Shown one piece after another: positions 51,406 to 63,989 of a stretch of DNA of 64,000 nucleotides. The DNA comes from Nothopassalora personata. Its lineage: Eukaryota; Ascomycota; Dothideomycetes; Mycosphaerellales; Mycosphaerellaceae. The notes under the pieces were generated by a model. The model searched no databases, was not told the DNA's origin, and saw nothing but the letters and a program-made list of their open reading frames with translations. Each line of letters starts with the position of its first letter. Within the stretch, counting starts at the first letter, position 1. The stretch lies in the NCBI GenBank assembly GCA_033816765.1, contig CM066290.1, positions 2,914,001 through 2,978,000 on the forward strand, in the 5' to 3' direction. Both the position numbers and the translations under genes were made by a program.

Positions 51406-54400
51406 AAACTGGCTATGGCTCGGGCGTGCCAGAGATCGAGTGTCGAGCAAGAACTCCCAGAGCAAAAGCATGGCCACGCCGGAAGAGCCTTCGCTGGTGA
51501 AAGCCAGTGATGAAGCGCCGGTTGTCTCGGACAGACGAGGGAAGAAACGTAGATAATGGAAAGGTCTCTTGGCACTAACATTGTTAATTTTCATGAGCGT
51601 GCTCGCGTGAGATGGATACGGGCTAGTGCGAGACCTCAGAGTGTGCTTCGACAAGTTGCAAATTAGATTTTACCCTATGCCCTTCGCCACTTGACCACAT
51701 GGGTTACGAAGATGCTAAGGGTATATGGCTGTGGCGGGCTGGATGCCGACGTATGCCAGAAGATACTGGATTTGTCGCAGGGGTAGACCAGCAAACGAAA
51801 TCCAGCGTGCGTGTGGATATTCAGACTGTCCTTCCAGACGAAGCCTCTCCGCGTAATCACTCCCACTTTACGAACCCCGCCACAAACTTACACTGCGGCA
51901 CAAAGGGCAAAAGACATCACGAGCAGCACCTCAACCCAAAAATGTCGATGTCGAGGTGACAGACGTTGATTCTAGCCCTGCTACTACCGGGATCTGCCTT
52001 GAACACGACTGAGATGACCTCTGATGGAGCCGAGCTGAATTCCCTGCTGCAAAAGGAGATGCAAGCACCTGGATGGCAGTCGCTGAAATAGTGCAGGAGA
52101 AGCTACGACAAAATCTAATGTTCGAGATCTTGGAGGGGGATGTTGATGAGGGAGAGCCGAGGGAGATGGCACTCTTGACGGGCTGATGAACCTGATGAGA
52201 ACTGGGTTGCAGGTGGAAATGGCAGGACTGTGAGAAGCTGGGGCGAGTCGAGATGAGAAGGAGATCGTGGCCAATGTGTGCCGATGTGAGTCTCGTCAGC
52301 GTTTTCGATCTGCCAGTCGCTATTTCACGAGGTCGGATCTTAAATCAGTCGTCAGCAGTGCATTCGTTGCCGTCTCATGGCTGAAGCACGTGTAGTCGGT
52401 GAATAGTGCGTATGAACACGTACGCTTTAGAACAGGCGTCGACTTCATCTGCTTCCTGAGCAAGCATCCATCTACACAGAAGAAGCTAAGGAAAAGCTCG
52501 CAGCCCGTCATTAGCAGTCATCATGTCGCGTTGATAGGCACTTTCTCATTGTAAGCTCATGTGCCCAGTAAGGTAATGTCAATAAGCTTGGACAGAAGCT
52601 AATGCGGCAGATTGTGGAGGCCAAGTTCTCCAGCACCAGCGGCGATGGGTACAAAACCTTGCTCGTAGGACCTCGAAAAGCATGGAGTATGAGTACCAAG
52701 GACTGTTGACAACATCGAGTGTCTCTGCGCGCATCGTCTTCTTCGCTCCTTATACTGCTACTCGAATGTGTGGTTGCTTGGGAGCGTGCGTAGAGCATGA
52801 TTACCTATAGGAAGCGTGTGGCGCGACCCTGAACCTGCACGTGACTGGTATATTCAACCTGAATCCGCCGTAAGGAGAGTATTTTGATGGGCTCGAAGGG
52901 CGAAAGCGGCGACAGATTGCGTCAACACCGCTTACGCCGGACCAAGCGGTATTGACACTCACGAGCGAGATCATACTCGACGGGCCTTCGCGGCCGTGAC
53001 AGCGGCAGCCCTCATGTGGTCGCTGACTAGCTCCAGTCAAATCTGAGATCTCGGCGCGCTCTCCAGCCACCAGCAAAGCTACCACCCAGGTCATGTAGCT
53101 CGCGTGTCCGTGACTGCACTTCACTCCTCACAGCTTCGACCGCGCAACCAGCAATTGATGCGGAGCATGCAGGATGTGTTCTGCGCTATCGTGGGGGAGT
53201 CACTGTTGCGGTAGGCCAGCGACTGCAGTACATTCCAAACGCCTTCAGCAGCAGAACCTTAGCGCTCCCTGGGCGCTGATTGTGTAGGAAGGATCCAATG
53301 TATTTGCTTGAAGCCAACCCCTGAGCAGATCCAGTAATCGAGATGCCGGAACTTACCTTGCCAGTCAACTTGAACTACGAGTCATCATAGGTCTTCTCCG
53401 TGTCGCACGACCAGCATCAGCAAGTCCGATCGCCTACATCGATGGCGTTGACGATTCCAGGAGCTTGCCAGGTTATCCGGGGCAATGCAATGGCCGTCGG
53501 AGTCGTGGATCATCGTCGGGCATTTTACATCTCAAACGTCACAGCGTGCAAGGCCTTGCACGAATGTGATTCTGATGCCACAGCTGGCATCATGCCGATG
53601 GGTGCAGTTGAGACAACGGTACTGTGCATTGGCACGCGCCTGCTCCGGGTATGTCAGCAGGTGGACATGCCCCTTCTGCTGATATAGGCGAGTCCCGCCA
53701 TGTCTACGCCACGATCGGGAGATAGTGACCTTGGACCTGGATCTGGTTGAGTGCGGTTGCTCCTTCCGAGTCGGTCTGCCGAAAGAGGTGTGACTGACGA
53801 ACATGTTCCTTGAATCTTTCTCCAGCTGCGACGACGAGATGTTGTCAGCGGCGTTCAGCTGAAACTGCGTGTCGCAAGTATCCTTGCATGTGTTCAACTT
53901 CCCCAGACGCCACCGGCAAGACTCGATGTGAACATATGCTCCTCGGCGACGATCTGTATTATGTCCCTCGGTGCTGTAGGAGAGGCGTGGTTGGCATTAT
54001 CCAAGACGAGCTAGCCGCGAGAGAGCGCGCAGAGGATTACATCGGTCTGGCATTCCTTGCCGAGGATATTGGGGAGCGGTAGCTTACAGTCCACGTGGAC
54101 CATGCAGATACCTTTTTCTCGAACATGATGAGGAGCTCAATGCAATATGGGCAAGATGGTCTGATGAAGCATCGTGCACGACACGTGCCAAATCGAGTCA
54201 TTTTCCGTGGATGAAGTCTCGGTGGGTTTGGCGTGTAGATACTAGATAGGCGTACCTTTGCAGGCGGGTGGCAGTAGTAGTGCAGGATACATGTCCGGGA
54301 GGGAGCATTAGGGAGCAAGATAGCCAGATCTCTGCACGAGGTTCAAGGTATGCTAGGTTGCGTCGGCAGAAAGCATGCCGAGGGGGTGTGGTGTTTGCCA

Positions 54401-55785
54401 TTTGGCTGGCATTCCGGTGTTTCAGACAACGGCGCTTATCATGTTGCTTTGATGACCAGACGACGATGTTGCTGATGCTGCCATGTACGTACCCATTACT
54501 ACTCTGATGATGATACGACGAGCTTCTCTTCCATCAGCCATCACAAAGCTCGTCGGTGCTACCATTTCGCAGCACTCCCCTCCTCGCGGACGCAGCTGCA
54601 GCTCTCCTGGGCAAAGTGTTGTGAAGCTTCCGAGCTTCTCTCTGCTGGCCCAGGTCCGCCAGTCTGCTGACAGTACGCGTAAGCGCTACTATTGCCGCTC
54701 TCTCTAGCTCGCCCTGCACTGCAAGCAGATTGCACTAGCGCGCACAGAGAAGGCACAGTGCTTGCAGCTCAACAAGCGTGAAAAGGTGCAGGAACACAAC
54801 AGAGACGAGTTGCGTCATGCAGCGACCGAGTTCTGGCGCTGGGGCAGATGAAATTATGAATTCGATTCGCGCGGAACGGCCGAGCAGGAGAGAGCCGTGG
54901 TAGTGTGTGGAAATACAGTAGCGGAGCAGGACTAGAAACTACTGTACAGCCTCGCCTTTCGCAATAGAATCTCCTGCCGGTGGGAATTTGATGAGAAATG
55001 GCAGCTTGACGACCAGCCCCAGCGCTTCTCATTATCAATTTACCACTCGCTGGGCGGTGTTGATCGCCTCTGCGCCGCGTCGTAGCGACACGCGCCTTGG
55101 AGCTGAAGGTTTCGCTTACGGCGTGCCGGTATTTCGATTGACACCCCGGAAGGCCCAGGAAGTGGAAATCTCCTTGGCGGGTGCTCGAGCCCGCGCCCAT
55201 CTCCCGTCTCGACGCTCTGCTCTGCACGCAATTCTCACCTGTCACCTCCTCTCACACCACGCCCGCCACCCCCGACACCACCTCCAACACTCATCCATCA
55301 CTCTCTCGCGCTCTCGACCACGATACACATTCGCTAATTCCGCTTCCGCTGTTTTCCCGTCGTGCTACCGCCTGCACACACTTGCACGCCCTCTACCACA
55401 GATCTTCAGTCAAGCTACAGTCATTCGTCAACAAGTCTTGCTGGACAAGTACACCACACATGCCGCATGGCCCGAGTCCGCCTGTAATACCATCATCGAC
55501 CTCGCCCCTCTATACACCTCAGAGCCATCGACAACATACTGCTGCTGCTGCTGCTGTGCGGACATCCGCGAGACTGTGACGGCGCCGGCCTTTCTTCCGC
55601 TTCGCTTCCTTGCTCGCCAAGCCGTTCGAGGCATCGAACAGCCACAGCTCTTCACTCACAACCGACCAATACTGCGCATGAGCTCCGCTACAAGGATCTA
55701 GTGAGGCGACTCGCCGACCTCGTATTCTTCCGCCCTTCTGCGGCAACACCCGCACGTCACGGCTCGGGCATTGGCTCCGGTCACC
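51406..55785. other. 4.4-kb region without a supported gene
   Basis: I found no frame longer than about 130 residues with protein-like sequence and no consistent splice chain on either strand. The last 0.6 kb (about 55,200-55,780) is pyrimidine-rich with CT-biased runs and a (TGC)n tract at 55,540-55,556, and may be the promoter and leader of the WSC gene. A long non-coding RNA or an undetected small secreted protein remains possible. Confidence 0.45.
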
Positions 55786-57432
55786 ATGAAATATCACAAC
55801 ATGCTTCCATACAGGGCGTGCATGGCGGTCGCACTGCTGGCTATGCGTGCCAGCGCCGATCAAAAGTACTGCTCGTCACAAAATACTGGCTCGGGCAACA
55901 GCAAAGGTGCGTCCTTATTGTCACGCGACATTCGATTCCCGGTCGCTTTACTGACCTCCTTTGTTTGCAGGTACCGACATATACATGTCGAATGGCCTCT
56001 GCTCGGATGAATGCAGATCATCGTACGCCTTCGCCATCGTCTCGTATCAAAGCTGCTACTGCTCAAACTATGCCCCCTCGGACCAAGAATCGACTTCAAG
56101 CTGCAGCCAAGACTGCCCTGGGTACCCGCAGGAAAAGTGTGGCGACGCCGACGCAGGACTATACGGATACATTGCATTGGACATCGCACCCTCTGGCACC
56201 GCCGGAGCCTCAAGCGCCAGCAGCACACAGCCGGTAAGTTGTTCCTAACCCCCCCCCCCCACAAAAAAGCCAACAGCATCAAGTTCCAAGACGAACAGCA
56301 TTGGCCGAGATAGCCCAGATCTTCTCGTTACAATAGACTACCCCATTGCCTCGCGTTGCTCAATTTGCTCTTCTTCGAGCGTGTCCGCGAGTCTTTTCGC
56401 CCGCTCAACATCTCTTTATTGACGTCTATGATGAAAACAGTCTACGACCGTGCAGTCCTCGGCCGCACCATCTTCGACTGAAGATCCAGAGACGAGCTAT
56501 GTGAGTACTACAGTGCAGACCGTGACCCAGAGTCCGAGTCCGAGTGTTGTAGTCTCCTATGTCACGAGGCCTGTCAGTGGTCACACCTTCACCATGCATA
56601 CCCCTGTGCTGCATTCTATGTGCAACTCATATGCAGCTAACCTTGATATCGCCTACCACAGCGTTGACACTTACTGACACAGCTGATACAGGCGTCTACA
56701 CCAACCACAACATCGACCCGAGCGCCTGCAACATCGACGCGTAAAACGACGACTGTGCCACCACGCACCGAAGAACCGCCAACCCCTGTGACCAATGTGA
56801 TCATGACGACAATAGCCGGCACCGTGGTTACACAGACAGTCACATCGACACCTGTGGTTGCAAGCGGTTCGAACGATCAGGTGCCTCTGCAGCGCAAAGA
56901 TGGACTCAGCGGAGGTGCCATCGCAGGCATCGTGATAGGAGTCGTGGTGGCAGTGGCATTGGTGGTGATCATCGCATTCTTGCTTTGGCGCCGAAAATGC
57001 AATGACGACAACGAGCAAGGCGGTAGCGTGGCCGGCTCAAAGAAGAGCATGAGCCGCAATGTCAGTGTCCTTAGCAAGGCAGGACTCCTGAGCAGGAACA
57101 ACACTCGCCCGAGCATAGGCGAGCGAGAGCAGGACGAGGTACACTGTGGCCACCCTGCGGGCCAGAACAGTGTGCGACACTCAATACTGCTTGCCGGTAA
57201 CGACGGTGTCAGCCCAGTCAGTCCCCTGGATAGCAGTCACTCTGGCGACAGCACAAGACATAGCAAGCCCATGGTGTACGACCAGCGACTCAACCCAAGT
57301 GTTCTCTTCGCCAACCAGGAGGCAAACGGCAGTCGTGTGTCCATGCAGGATACTCAGGACTACTCTCGACCGCTGGGAGTGATGAACCCGGATCCTCGGG
57401 AAAGTTTCGAATCGCGCACGAGCCGGGCATAG
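55786..57432 (+). CDS. WSC-domain cell-wall stress sensor (Wsc1/Slg1 type)
   Basis: WSC sensors detect cell-wall strain and signal through Rho1 and Pkc1. Four exons (55786-55906, 55971-56233, 56441-56572, 56692-57432) give 418 residues. In order: a signal peptide (MAVALLAMRASA), a WSC domain with eight-cysteine spacing (KYCSSQN...GLCSDECR...SYQSCYCSN...CSQDCPGYPQEKCG), a long Ser/Thr-rich stalk that is probably mannosylated, a membrane helix (AIAGIVIGVVVAVALVVIIA) followed by the stop-transfer LLWRRK, and a cytosolic tail ending in DPRESFESRTSRA. Intron 2 (207 bp) contains a run of C; intron 3 uses GTCAGT as donor and is required to avoid a stop. The architecture fits the family fully. Confidence 0.9.
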
Positions 57433-58172
57433 GGCCTGGCCGACAGTAACAGCCATTTCATCGTACATAACGACGACACGCACGTACATGGCATTTAGCG
57501 GCAGGACGAACCTGCAGGGGCGTTCTTTTGTGGCTTTTCAGAATACCCGCGGAGAGTATGACGGGAGGTCGACTCACGTGCCGGCGTCTTCTTCTTCTTG
57601 CCGAAGGCACAGTGTGTCAGCTTCGTGCTCCTCCATCGCACACGATTCATCTACATTCATTCTTACATGTTCAGAAACACAGCGGCGGAAAGAAATGTCA
57701 AGGACAGGGTACAGAGAGGGATGGCGACCAGACATCACGGACCAGGGCGATGGAAGACGACTGGTGTGACGGCGAAGGGAAAAGTCTGATAATTACGCTA
57801 CGTAATTATAGTTACATTGAATAAACACGAAGACCTTAATCACGCACGAGCCGCGACAAACAGCTTGAGCAAAGTGAGAAGTGGGTTCTGGTGTAACAAT
57901 TGGTGTGAGATGACACCGAGTGCAGTGTGAATGCTCCTTTCCTACAGACACCACGGCGTGAGGAGCAACAAGCTCTGCCCGCCTCATGACATACACAAGA
58001 ACGCTGTCGTCGAGGTGGAATAGAGCGCAAGATGCACGACTGCGAATTTGTCAATTGCCTTGCCATGGTGTGGCACTGCAGCGCGGACAGCTACGAGTGA
58101 CGAGGCCTGTATGCTGCTGCATTCACAACCGAGCAAGATTTAGGATATGTACCTCGCCAAATTGACTTGACC
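57433..58172. other. intergenic region
   Basis: No supported gene; short frames only. Confidence 0.5.
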
Positions 58173-59042
58173 ATGGAATGGCCATCGAACATTACACCAA
58201 CCAGCACGACCGAACCGCCACAACACAGTCTACCTCACTCCAACGACATGGCGAAAGAAGAAGCGTCCAGCAAAATCAGCATGAGCGAGAAAGTCCGCGC
58301 CAGATTTTCCAAGTTGAGGAAGAAACCACACGTCAGTGATGAGCAGAAGTTGCAGGCGAAGATTGATAATTTGAACGCCGAGGCGGGTGAACTTCACAGC
58401 GAGTGTGCAAGGCTTCAAGGTGCGTGGGGGCTCTATCCCTATACATCTCTCTCTCTCTCTCTCTCCTCTCCATCTCCATCCCCATCCCCATCCCCATCCC
58501 CCTTAAATCAACACTCACCCTTACACCGCGCCCCCTGCTGCAGAAAAAGCCACCTCTTTCAGCACCCGCGCAGAAACCACCCCGGCCCCGGCCGAACCAC
58601 CACCCAAACGCGACGCTCTCTTCGAGCGCAGCTCCACCGCTCCACCCGGCCAGTACGAGGCGCAGCTCAGAGCCCGGACCCTCCTCCTCGGTGACTGGCA
58701 CCTCTATGAGAAGGATGTGCGCGCTTACTCGAAGAAGTTGGATCGTTTCGAGGGCGTCGTGGAGGGGTTGACGAAGGATCGTGTCAAGCCGGGCACGGCT
58801 ATGGGCAAGACGGAGCATCGCTTCGGTGAGTGGGGGGTCTGGTTTGGGAAGGGGTCGTCGGGTGGTTTGCTGACGAGGGAGTTGTAGAGGGCCTGGAGAA
58901 TGCGGTGTTTAATTTGAAGGAGCAGCGCGCGGAGCTTGGGAAGTCGGTTGTGGGTGTGCCGTTGCCGGTTAGTCAGGAGGTGGGTAAGGAGGATGTTGGA
59001 AGGGATAAGGATCGGTATCCTCATGCGCTGCCGCCGAAGTGA
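58173..59042 (+). CDS. small coiled-coil fungal protein of unknown function
   Basis: Three exons (58173-58419, 58544-58825, 58888-59042) joined in phase by introns of 124 and 62 bp give 227 residues. A basic segment (SEKVRARFSKLRKKPHVSDE) leads into a predicted coiled coil (KLQAKIDNLNAEAGELHSEC). The central part contains GDWHLYEKDVRAYSKKLDRF and GVVEGLTKDRVKPGTAMGKT, and the last exon starts EGLENAVFNLKEQRAELGKS. I do not recognise a domain, but the consistent splicing and uniform coding pattern support a real gene. Intron 1 holds a CT repeat and a CCATCC repeat. Confidence 0.68.
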
Positions 59043-60720
59043 GGGCGCTTGACGGGATGGATGGAGGTGGGGATATTTGATTGGAAGTAATACTGGGCGA
59101 GATTGCGTGCTGAAGGCGTTGTTGATTGTGCTGTGCTGCTGGGCAGCCTTTTGTTCTCTTTCACTGCAAGGGGTTTGTCTGGGTTTGTGCGAGGCTGATG
59201 TGTTGCGATGACGGACTGTGTTGATCGTAGAGGGCGCATCTCGGTCTAGGCCAGGAATTTTTTTTATTAGCATTTACGATGCTCCAATACGTCGTCCCAT
59301 TCGCAAGCTGAATCAATGCCGCCCTTGGCATGCACCGATTTGCCTCGATGATTTTTCCTTTGCCACAGTGCCCCCCCCCCCCCCCCTTCCCTCACTCACA
59401 TCCTTGTCAAACGCGGTCTATGTCTTACCGCGTTTGTCCGCACATGTGACCTTCACCTGTGACATCTCCAACACCTTGCGGTCCACCTACTGCTTTTACC
59501 CCTTCTCCTTTTCCGCCTCAGCCTCGCAACGCTTCCTCCCTCTCCACCTGTCGGTGTCTCCCCAAACCCATCCTATCCTGGTGTTTGATGCGGCTCTCTT
59601 CGCCGGAACACTCCCCATTGACGCCCCCGTGGAGTCGACATCTGCGTGAGACCAAGCACCACCACCCACATCCTTCTTCCAGTAGCGCGTGCCGTCAGAG
59701 GCGGTACGGCCCGCCCAAAGACTGCGTTGCAAGTCCTTTCATATTCTTGCGCGTGGTTCTTCGACGTGCTCGGCTGTGCTGGGCACTCGGACACCATGCC
59801 CATGCCCATGCCCGTGCTCGGCCTCGGGCTTTATCTTTGAACATCTCGGCCAGTGCACCGAGCGCGCCGGATAGCACGGTTTGCTTTGCTCCAGACCCTC
59901 TGCTCTTCCGTTGCCTTGTTTGAACTTTTGCATTTCATGCTCTAGCAGGCCTGTCCCTTAGTCTGAGGCTGACTTCCACCCAGGGAGCAGGGGATCGGCT
60001 CCGCTCTTCGTTGAATATACGAGCCAGACTCGTCGCAGCAAGGCCAACGTTTGAATCGGCGAGATCGATCGGAGGCGCATCTTCTTTGTCTCGGCCACTC
60101 GGGGGCTCTTGAGCTGCATGTGATCCTTCTTCGTGGGTTCACAAGGAGCAGTACCCCAACTCGTGTGTGTTGTCTGTATCGGAAAGGCACGAATTGAACT
60201 GACTAGTGTCTGGGTCTCTTGCAGACTGTTTAAGCCAGGTGATACGGAAGGACAAAATGATGTGTCCGATCCGTCCTGTATCCATGATCTGCGAGCATTC
60301 ACTTCGAGTTGTCATTCATTCACCAAAGCATAAATGAATGGCAACAGATTCGAGCTATTCACTTGCCAACAAATGAATGGTTACGCTGATCATAACGTCC
60401 CGCAATCGAATCTTTGATAAGGACACAGCTTGCCTTCGAGCGTGCTACCATATACCTCGCAACGGAGATAGACCTGATCAGGTTCGAGCGCTAGTCCTCG
60501 TTCTAGGAAAGACGAAGCGCTGTTGGCAGCAGCCGACTTTGTTGACAGACGCCGCCAGGAGAACTCTTTGACCCTATCGTTCTGGAGATGTGGGCGTCTC
60601 ATTATCCTCAGTAAGCTCATTGTTCCATTACGCTAACGCTATACACGAATCTTACGCTCATCTCTCGTATTATTTGAATTCGAGGCGGCGACCGCAACCA
60701 TGTTACTTGGCAGTGAAGTC
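59043..60720. other. intergenic region with a 16-C run
   Basis: No supported gene across 1.7 kb. A run of 16 C lies at 59371-59386 inside a pyrimidine-rich tract. Frames near 59,450-59,930 are low-complexity and not convincing. Confidence 0.5.
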
Positions 60721-62652
60721 TCATACCTCAATCCCCGTCTTCGCTTGCTCCTGCTTGGCGTTTTCATCGAACGGCGAAAGATTACCCTTCGCTGGTCCCA
60801 TTACACAAACACCATCCTTGGAGAATCTTGAACCATGAACGGGGCAATCCCAACTCTTCTCAGTCCTGTTCCAGCAAACGACGCCCTTGAGATGAGGGCA
60901 GAGCGCGCTGAGCTTGTGCACATTACCCTCGTCGTCCTTGTACACAGCAGTCGGGGTCTTGGTCTTGGGGTTCAGCACGCCGCCTTCGCCATTCGGTAGG
61001 TCTGCGATATCCTCGATGTCGGACTGGAGAAAGCGCTTGTATTGAGCATTGATCTGGAGGTCGTGCGAGAGCATTTCCTTGCCGCTCTTGATGATGGAGG
61101 CAACACGGTTGGGTCTGTAGAGTTGAGACCATGAGTGAGCTTGGCCAGAGATCTCAGTGGCGATGATCTCAGCGCCGAGGACGAAGTGCGTCAGTCCATT
61201 TCCTGAGTCGCCAGTCATGATCCAAGTGTGCTTTGTGCCAGGGTCCCGACCGATGAAGGCCATGTAGTCGACAGGCTCATACACTTGACCAGACCATGCA
61301 TAGTCTATGGACCCAGCCTTGGTGAAGCGCTCGCGAGTCCACGTCTCGAGCTCCTTGAAGCGGCCGAGGGGTTCCTCCTACGGGAAGTTGGCATTTATCA
61401 CCATGAGAGGCACGATAGGACTTACCTGTCCAACTTTGTGGTCGCATCCCCCAACGACAAGATAGTCGTGCTCGGGATCGCAGTGCGTCAGACGAGCATA
61501 CTTGTACGCCTCTGCCTCGTCATAGAACAAAGCATCTTCGACATAGCCCTTCGGGACCTTGATGGCGATGCAGTAAGTGCGGTCGTACTCCATCTCTGCT
61601 ACTATTGACAGCTTGTGCAGTGGTACACACGTTGCCTGTACAGCGTCCTGAGCCTTCACGGTGTAGCCATTGGCGGTCTTAACCTCAACCGTCTTGTGTC
61701 CGATTGGACCGATCTCGATACCCTTCTCGGAGAAGTCCATCACACGAGTGTGTGTGTAGCAGTGAAAGTTGGGTTGCTCCTTGAGCCACTTCAGCACACC
61801 GTTGAGGTACTTGGTTGGATGGAACGTAGCTTGGCCGTGGAAGATGGCAGCACCGCGCTGGTCGGGCTCTCCATCCCAGCCGCGAAGCTTAAAGTCTGCG
61901 TGGTACTCAACTTCCAGGCCGAGTTCTCGGGCCTTGTCAGCCTCTTCCTCGAGCGCCTTGTTCTCCCGTGTGTGCTCCTTTGGCTGCTTGACACGATCAT
62001 ACTGGGAGAACTCGTAGCCTGGCAGCACACGATACTCGCAATCAATGCCCAGCTTCTTGGCTACATCTCCGACCCGATTAATGGCCCACTGGTGGCTGTC
62101 GGCGGCTATCTGAGCACCTTCCTGACCATGCTTGCTAGCAATAAGAGTGTAGCCATCATCAAGCGCGCTGGCCAAGTGACCAGAAGTTCGGCCCGTCTCG
62201 CCGCTCAAGATCTCACGTGCCTCGAGAAGAACGACATTGAAGCCGCGTGTGACGAGTTCGTAGGATGTTTGGATGCCGGCCATTCCTGCTCCAACGATGC
62301 AAACGTCGGTCTCAAGGTCACGGTCAAGCTTCGAGAAGTGCGGGCGAGCGCTGTATGGCTCAGTGTGGACCCAGACAGGTTCTGTTGCACCCGAGGTGGC
62401 GTTGTAGTAGTCCGCTGCCGGTTGGGGTGGATTCTCAGACACGGTGGCCATACTTGCTGGGTGTTGTGCTGGCTGAAAGCTGCGAGATACGCGTGCTCTG
62501 GATGCTACTGTCGGTCTTGCTGGAGCCGTCGTCACAGATCTGACTACAATCAGCGCTGGAGCTCGAGTTCGAACCAGGGAAGAAGCCTTTGTGATGTTCG
62601 TAGCTGTTGTGGTGAGGAAGCGGCTCCTGCAAGCGTTCTGCAAAGAGTACAT
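60721..62652 (-). CDS. FAD-dependent oxidoreductase fused to a C-terminal Rieske [2Fe-2S] domain
   Basis: Two minus-strand exons (62652-61426 and 61377-60721) with a 48-bp intron give 627 residues. The first about 65 residues are rich in R, S, T and A and free of long acidic stretches, like a mitochondrial presequence; an internal ATG (MATVSENPPQ, residue 68) could give a cytosolic form. The DAO-type FAD domain starts with DVCIVGAGMAGIQTSYELV and SGETGRTSGHL. Its C-terminal FAD block is FIGRDPGTKHTWIMTGDSGN then GLTHFVLGAEI. The Rieske domain (about 525-610) has C-P-H at one end and C-P-V-H about 18 residues on (CPHLKGVVCWNRTEKSWDCP, then VHGSRF), giving the two Cys and two His cluster ligands. 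Such fusions transfer electrons from an unknown substrate to the FeS centre. Confidence 0.92.
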
Positions 62653-63001
62653 TTCCGACCGGTCAAGATCAAGGCGGAGTGGTGTTTGTTGTGAAGAGGA
62701 AACAGAGAAGCACTTGACAAACCTGAGCGATTTGGTTGGCGGTTGCTGGGCAGCTGCTGACCTCTCGTTTGCTATCGTGACGACAGAACGCCATCACTTT
62801 CGTGTCACAGTTACGGATGCAGCTGGTGACAGGCAATCGACGTAATTATGAGCAGCTTGAGGTCAGAACGAAGGCAGGCAGGCACAGTGAGTGCATCCGA
62901 TATGACCACGATGCACAGGCAGCAGAATCAATGTGTTTGCAGCCACGTACAGCCGCAATCTGCATGTGAGCTCCATCGAGGACCCCGTACATACACACTT
63001 C
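62653..63001. other. intergenic region upstream of the FAD-Rieske gene
   Basis: The region holds the promoter of the minus-strand FAD-Rieske gene on its left side and the 3' end of the next minus-strand gene on its right. Nothing else is recognised. Confidence 0.45.
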
Positions 63002-63989
63002 CTAGAGGCCTTGGATGTAGTTCTCGGATGTCTCTCCGATCGACTTTGACCAATCAAAGTGTAGGCTGTAGCCATCCCTAATCTGTGAGACGCCAAACCT
63101 CCCACCAGCGTAAGTGATGTGTTTCGAGTACCAATGGTTGGATGTGTCGACAGTATTCGCTACCAGAGTCCTGAAGAAAGCGACAGCTACGCTTTCTGTC
63201 CAAGATACCCGGCGGCCGACAGTCATGGGCTTTTTAGCAATGTACTTGTCTCCGAAGTCCTCCTGCAAGAGTTTGAGTGACTGCGTGAAAACACAGCGGT
63301 CGAGTACTTCGTGGATAGGCTCTCCAATGGCGTCGATGGTACTGATACGGGCCGCTTGCAGACGTGACATGGCGCTGGTCAAGTCATCCTGCGCCTGCGA
63401 AAGACCTCTACAAGCGTTATATCGCTTGCAGCCCGTGACACCAAGGGTCATTTCCTTGGCAACGCTCCAGTCAATCCTCCAAGAGGGCAGCGACTTTTTC
63501 ACGCGCTACCTCCAGCATGAGCAAGGATTTGAAGGTTCGTAGAGCTTCGAAGCGTCGCATTGGCCGGGAGTGTACAATAAATACGTCAACTGCAAGGGTA
63601 GAATATAGTCGGGCTTGGACAGACTATGGCGCTCATGCTCCTGTATGTACCTGTGCTGCTGCCACGCCCAGTTGGCTGAACACTTTCTCTTCGGGCCTCT
63701 GGCACAGCTAGGACTTTGAAGGGCTTTCACACACCACAGAGGCGAATTGTAAGAAGGTGGGCTTTCCTGGATTACGGCCCGTCTCGGCCTATGGTCAAAG
63801 AGGCTCTTCAAGAAGGGAGTCATTCGAGGAGGTTGCTGATCGATAGCGTAGCTTTTTAAAAGACGCCTTTGCTACCCAAGACACGTTCGTCTCGATGACG
63901 ACGCACTCAGCCATTCGTGCTCTGTACATACACGGCGACCGGACATTTCGACGTGCGGCCTTCTGCAGCTCGGAGATGAGCACGAACAC
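63002..63989 (-). CDS. hypothetical protein gene, 5' part incomplete or at the window edge
   Basis: The best segment (63,502-63,002, minus strand) encodes 166 protein-like residues including LKLLQEDFGDKYIAKKPMTV, TESVAVAFFRTLVANTVDTS and ISEIRDG-like SQIRDGYSLHFDWSKSIGET, ending YIQGL and a stop. Upstream segments at about 63,795-63,989 (ISELQKAARRNVRSPCMYRA) and 63,506-63,823 are in other frames and may be earlier exons. The gene could extend past the window. The pattern of a conserved C-terminal block without catalytic motifs is reminiscent of HET-type fungal proteins, but I cannot show a HET domain. Function unknown. Confidence 0.38.

Noticed and set aside
59459..59923. 154-residue plus-strand frame rich in P, S and R
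   Set aside because: Low-complexity translation of a pyrimidine-rich tract adjoining a 16-C run; no start context, domain or splice support.
61615..62694. 359-residue open frame on the plus strand
   Set aside because: It lies exactly antisense to the first exon of the FAD-Rieske gene, whose domains and splicing are clear; the plus frame has no domain.
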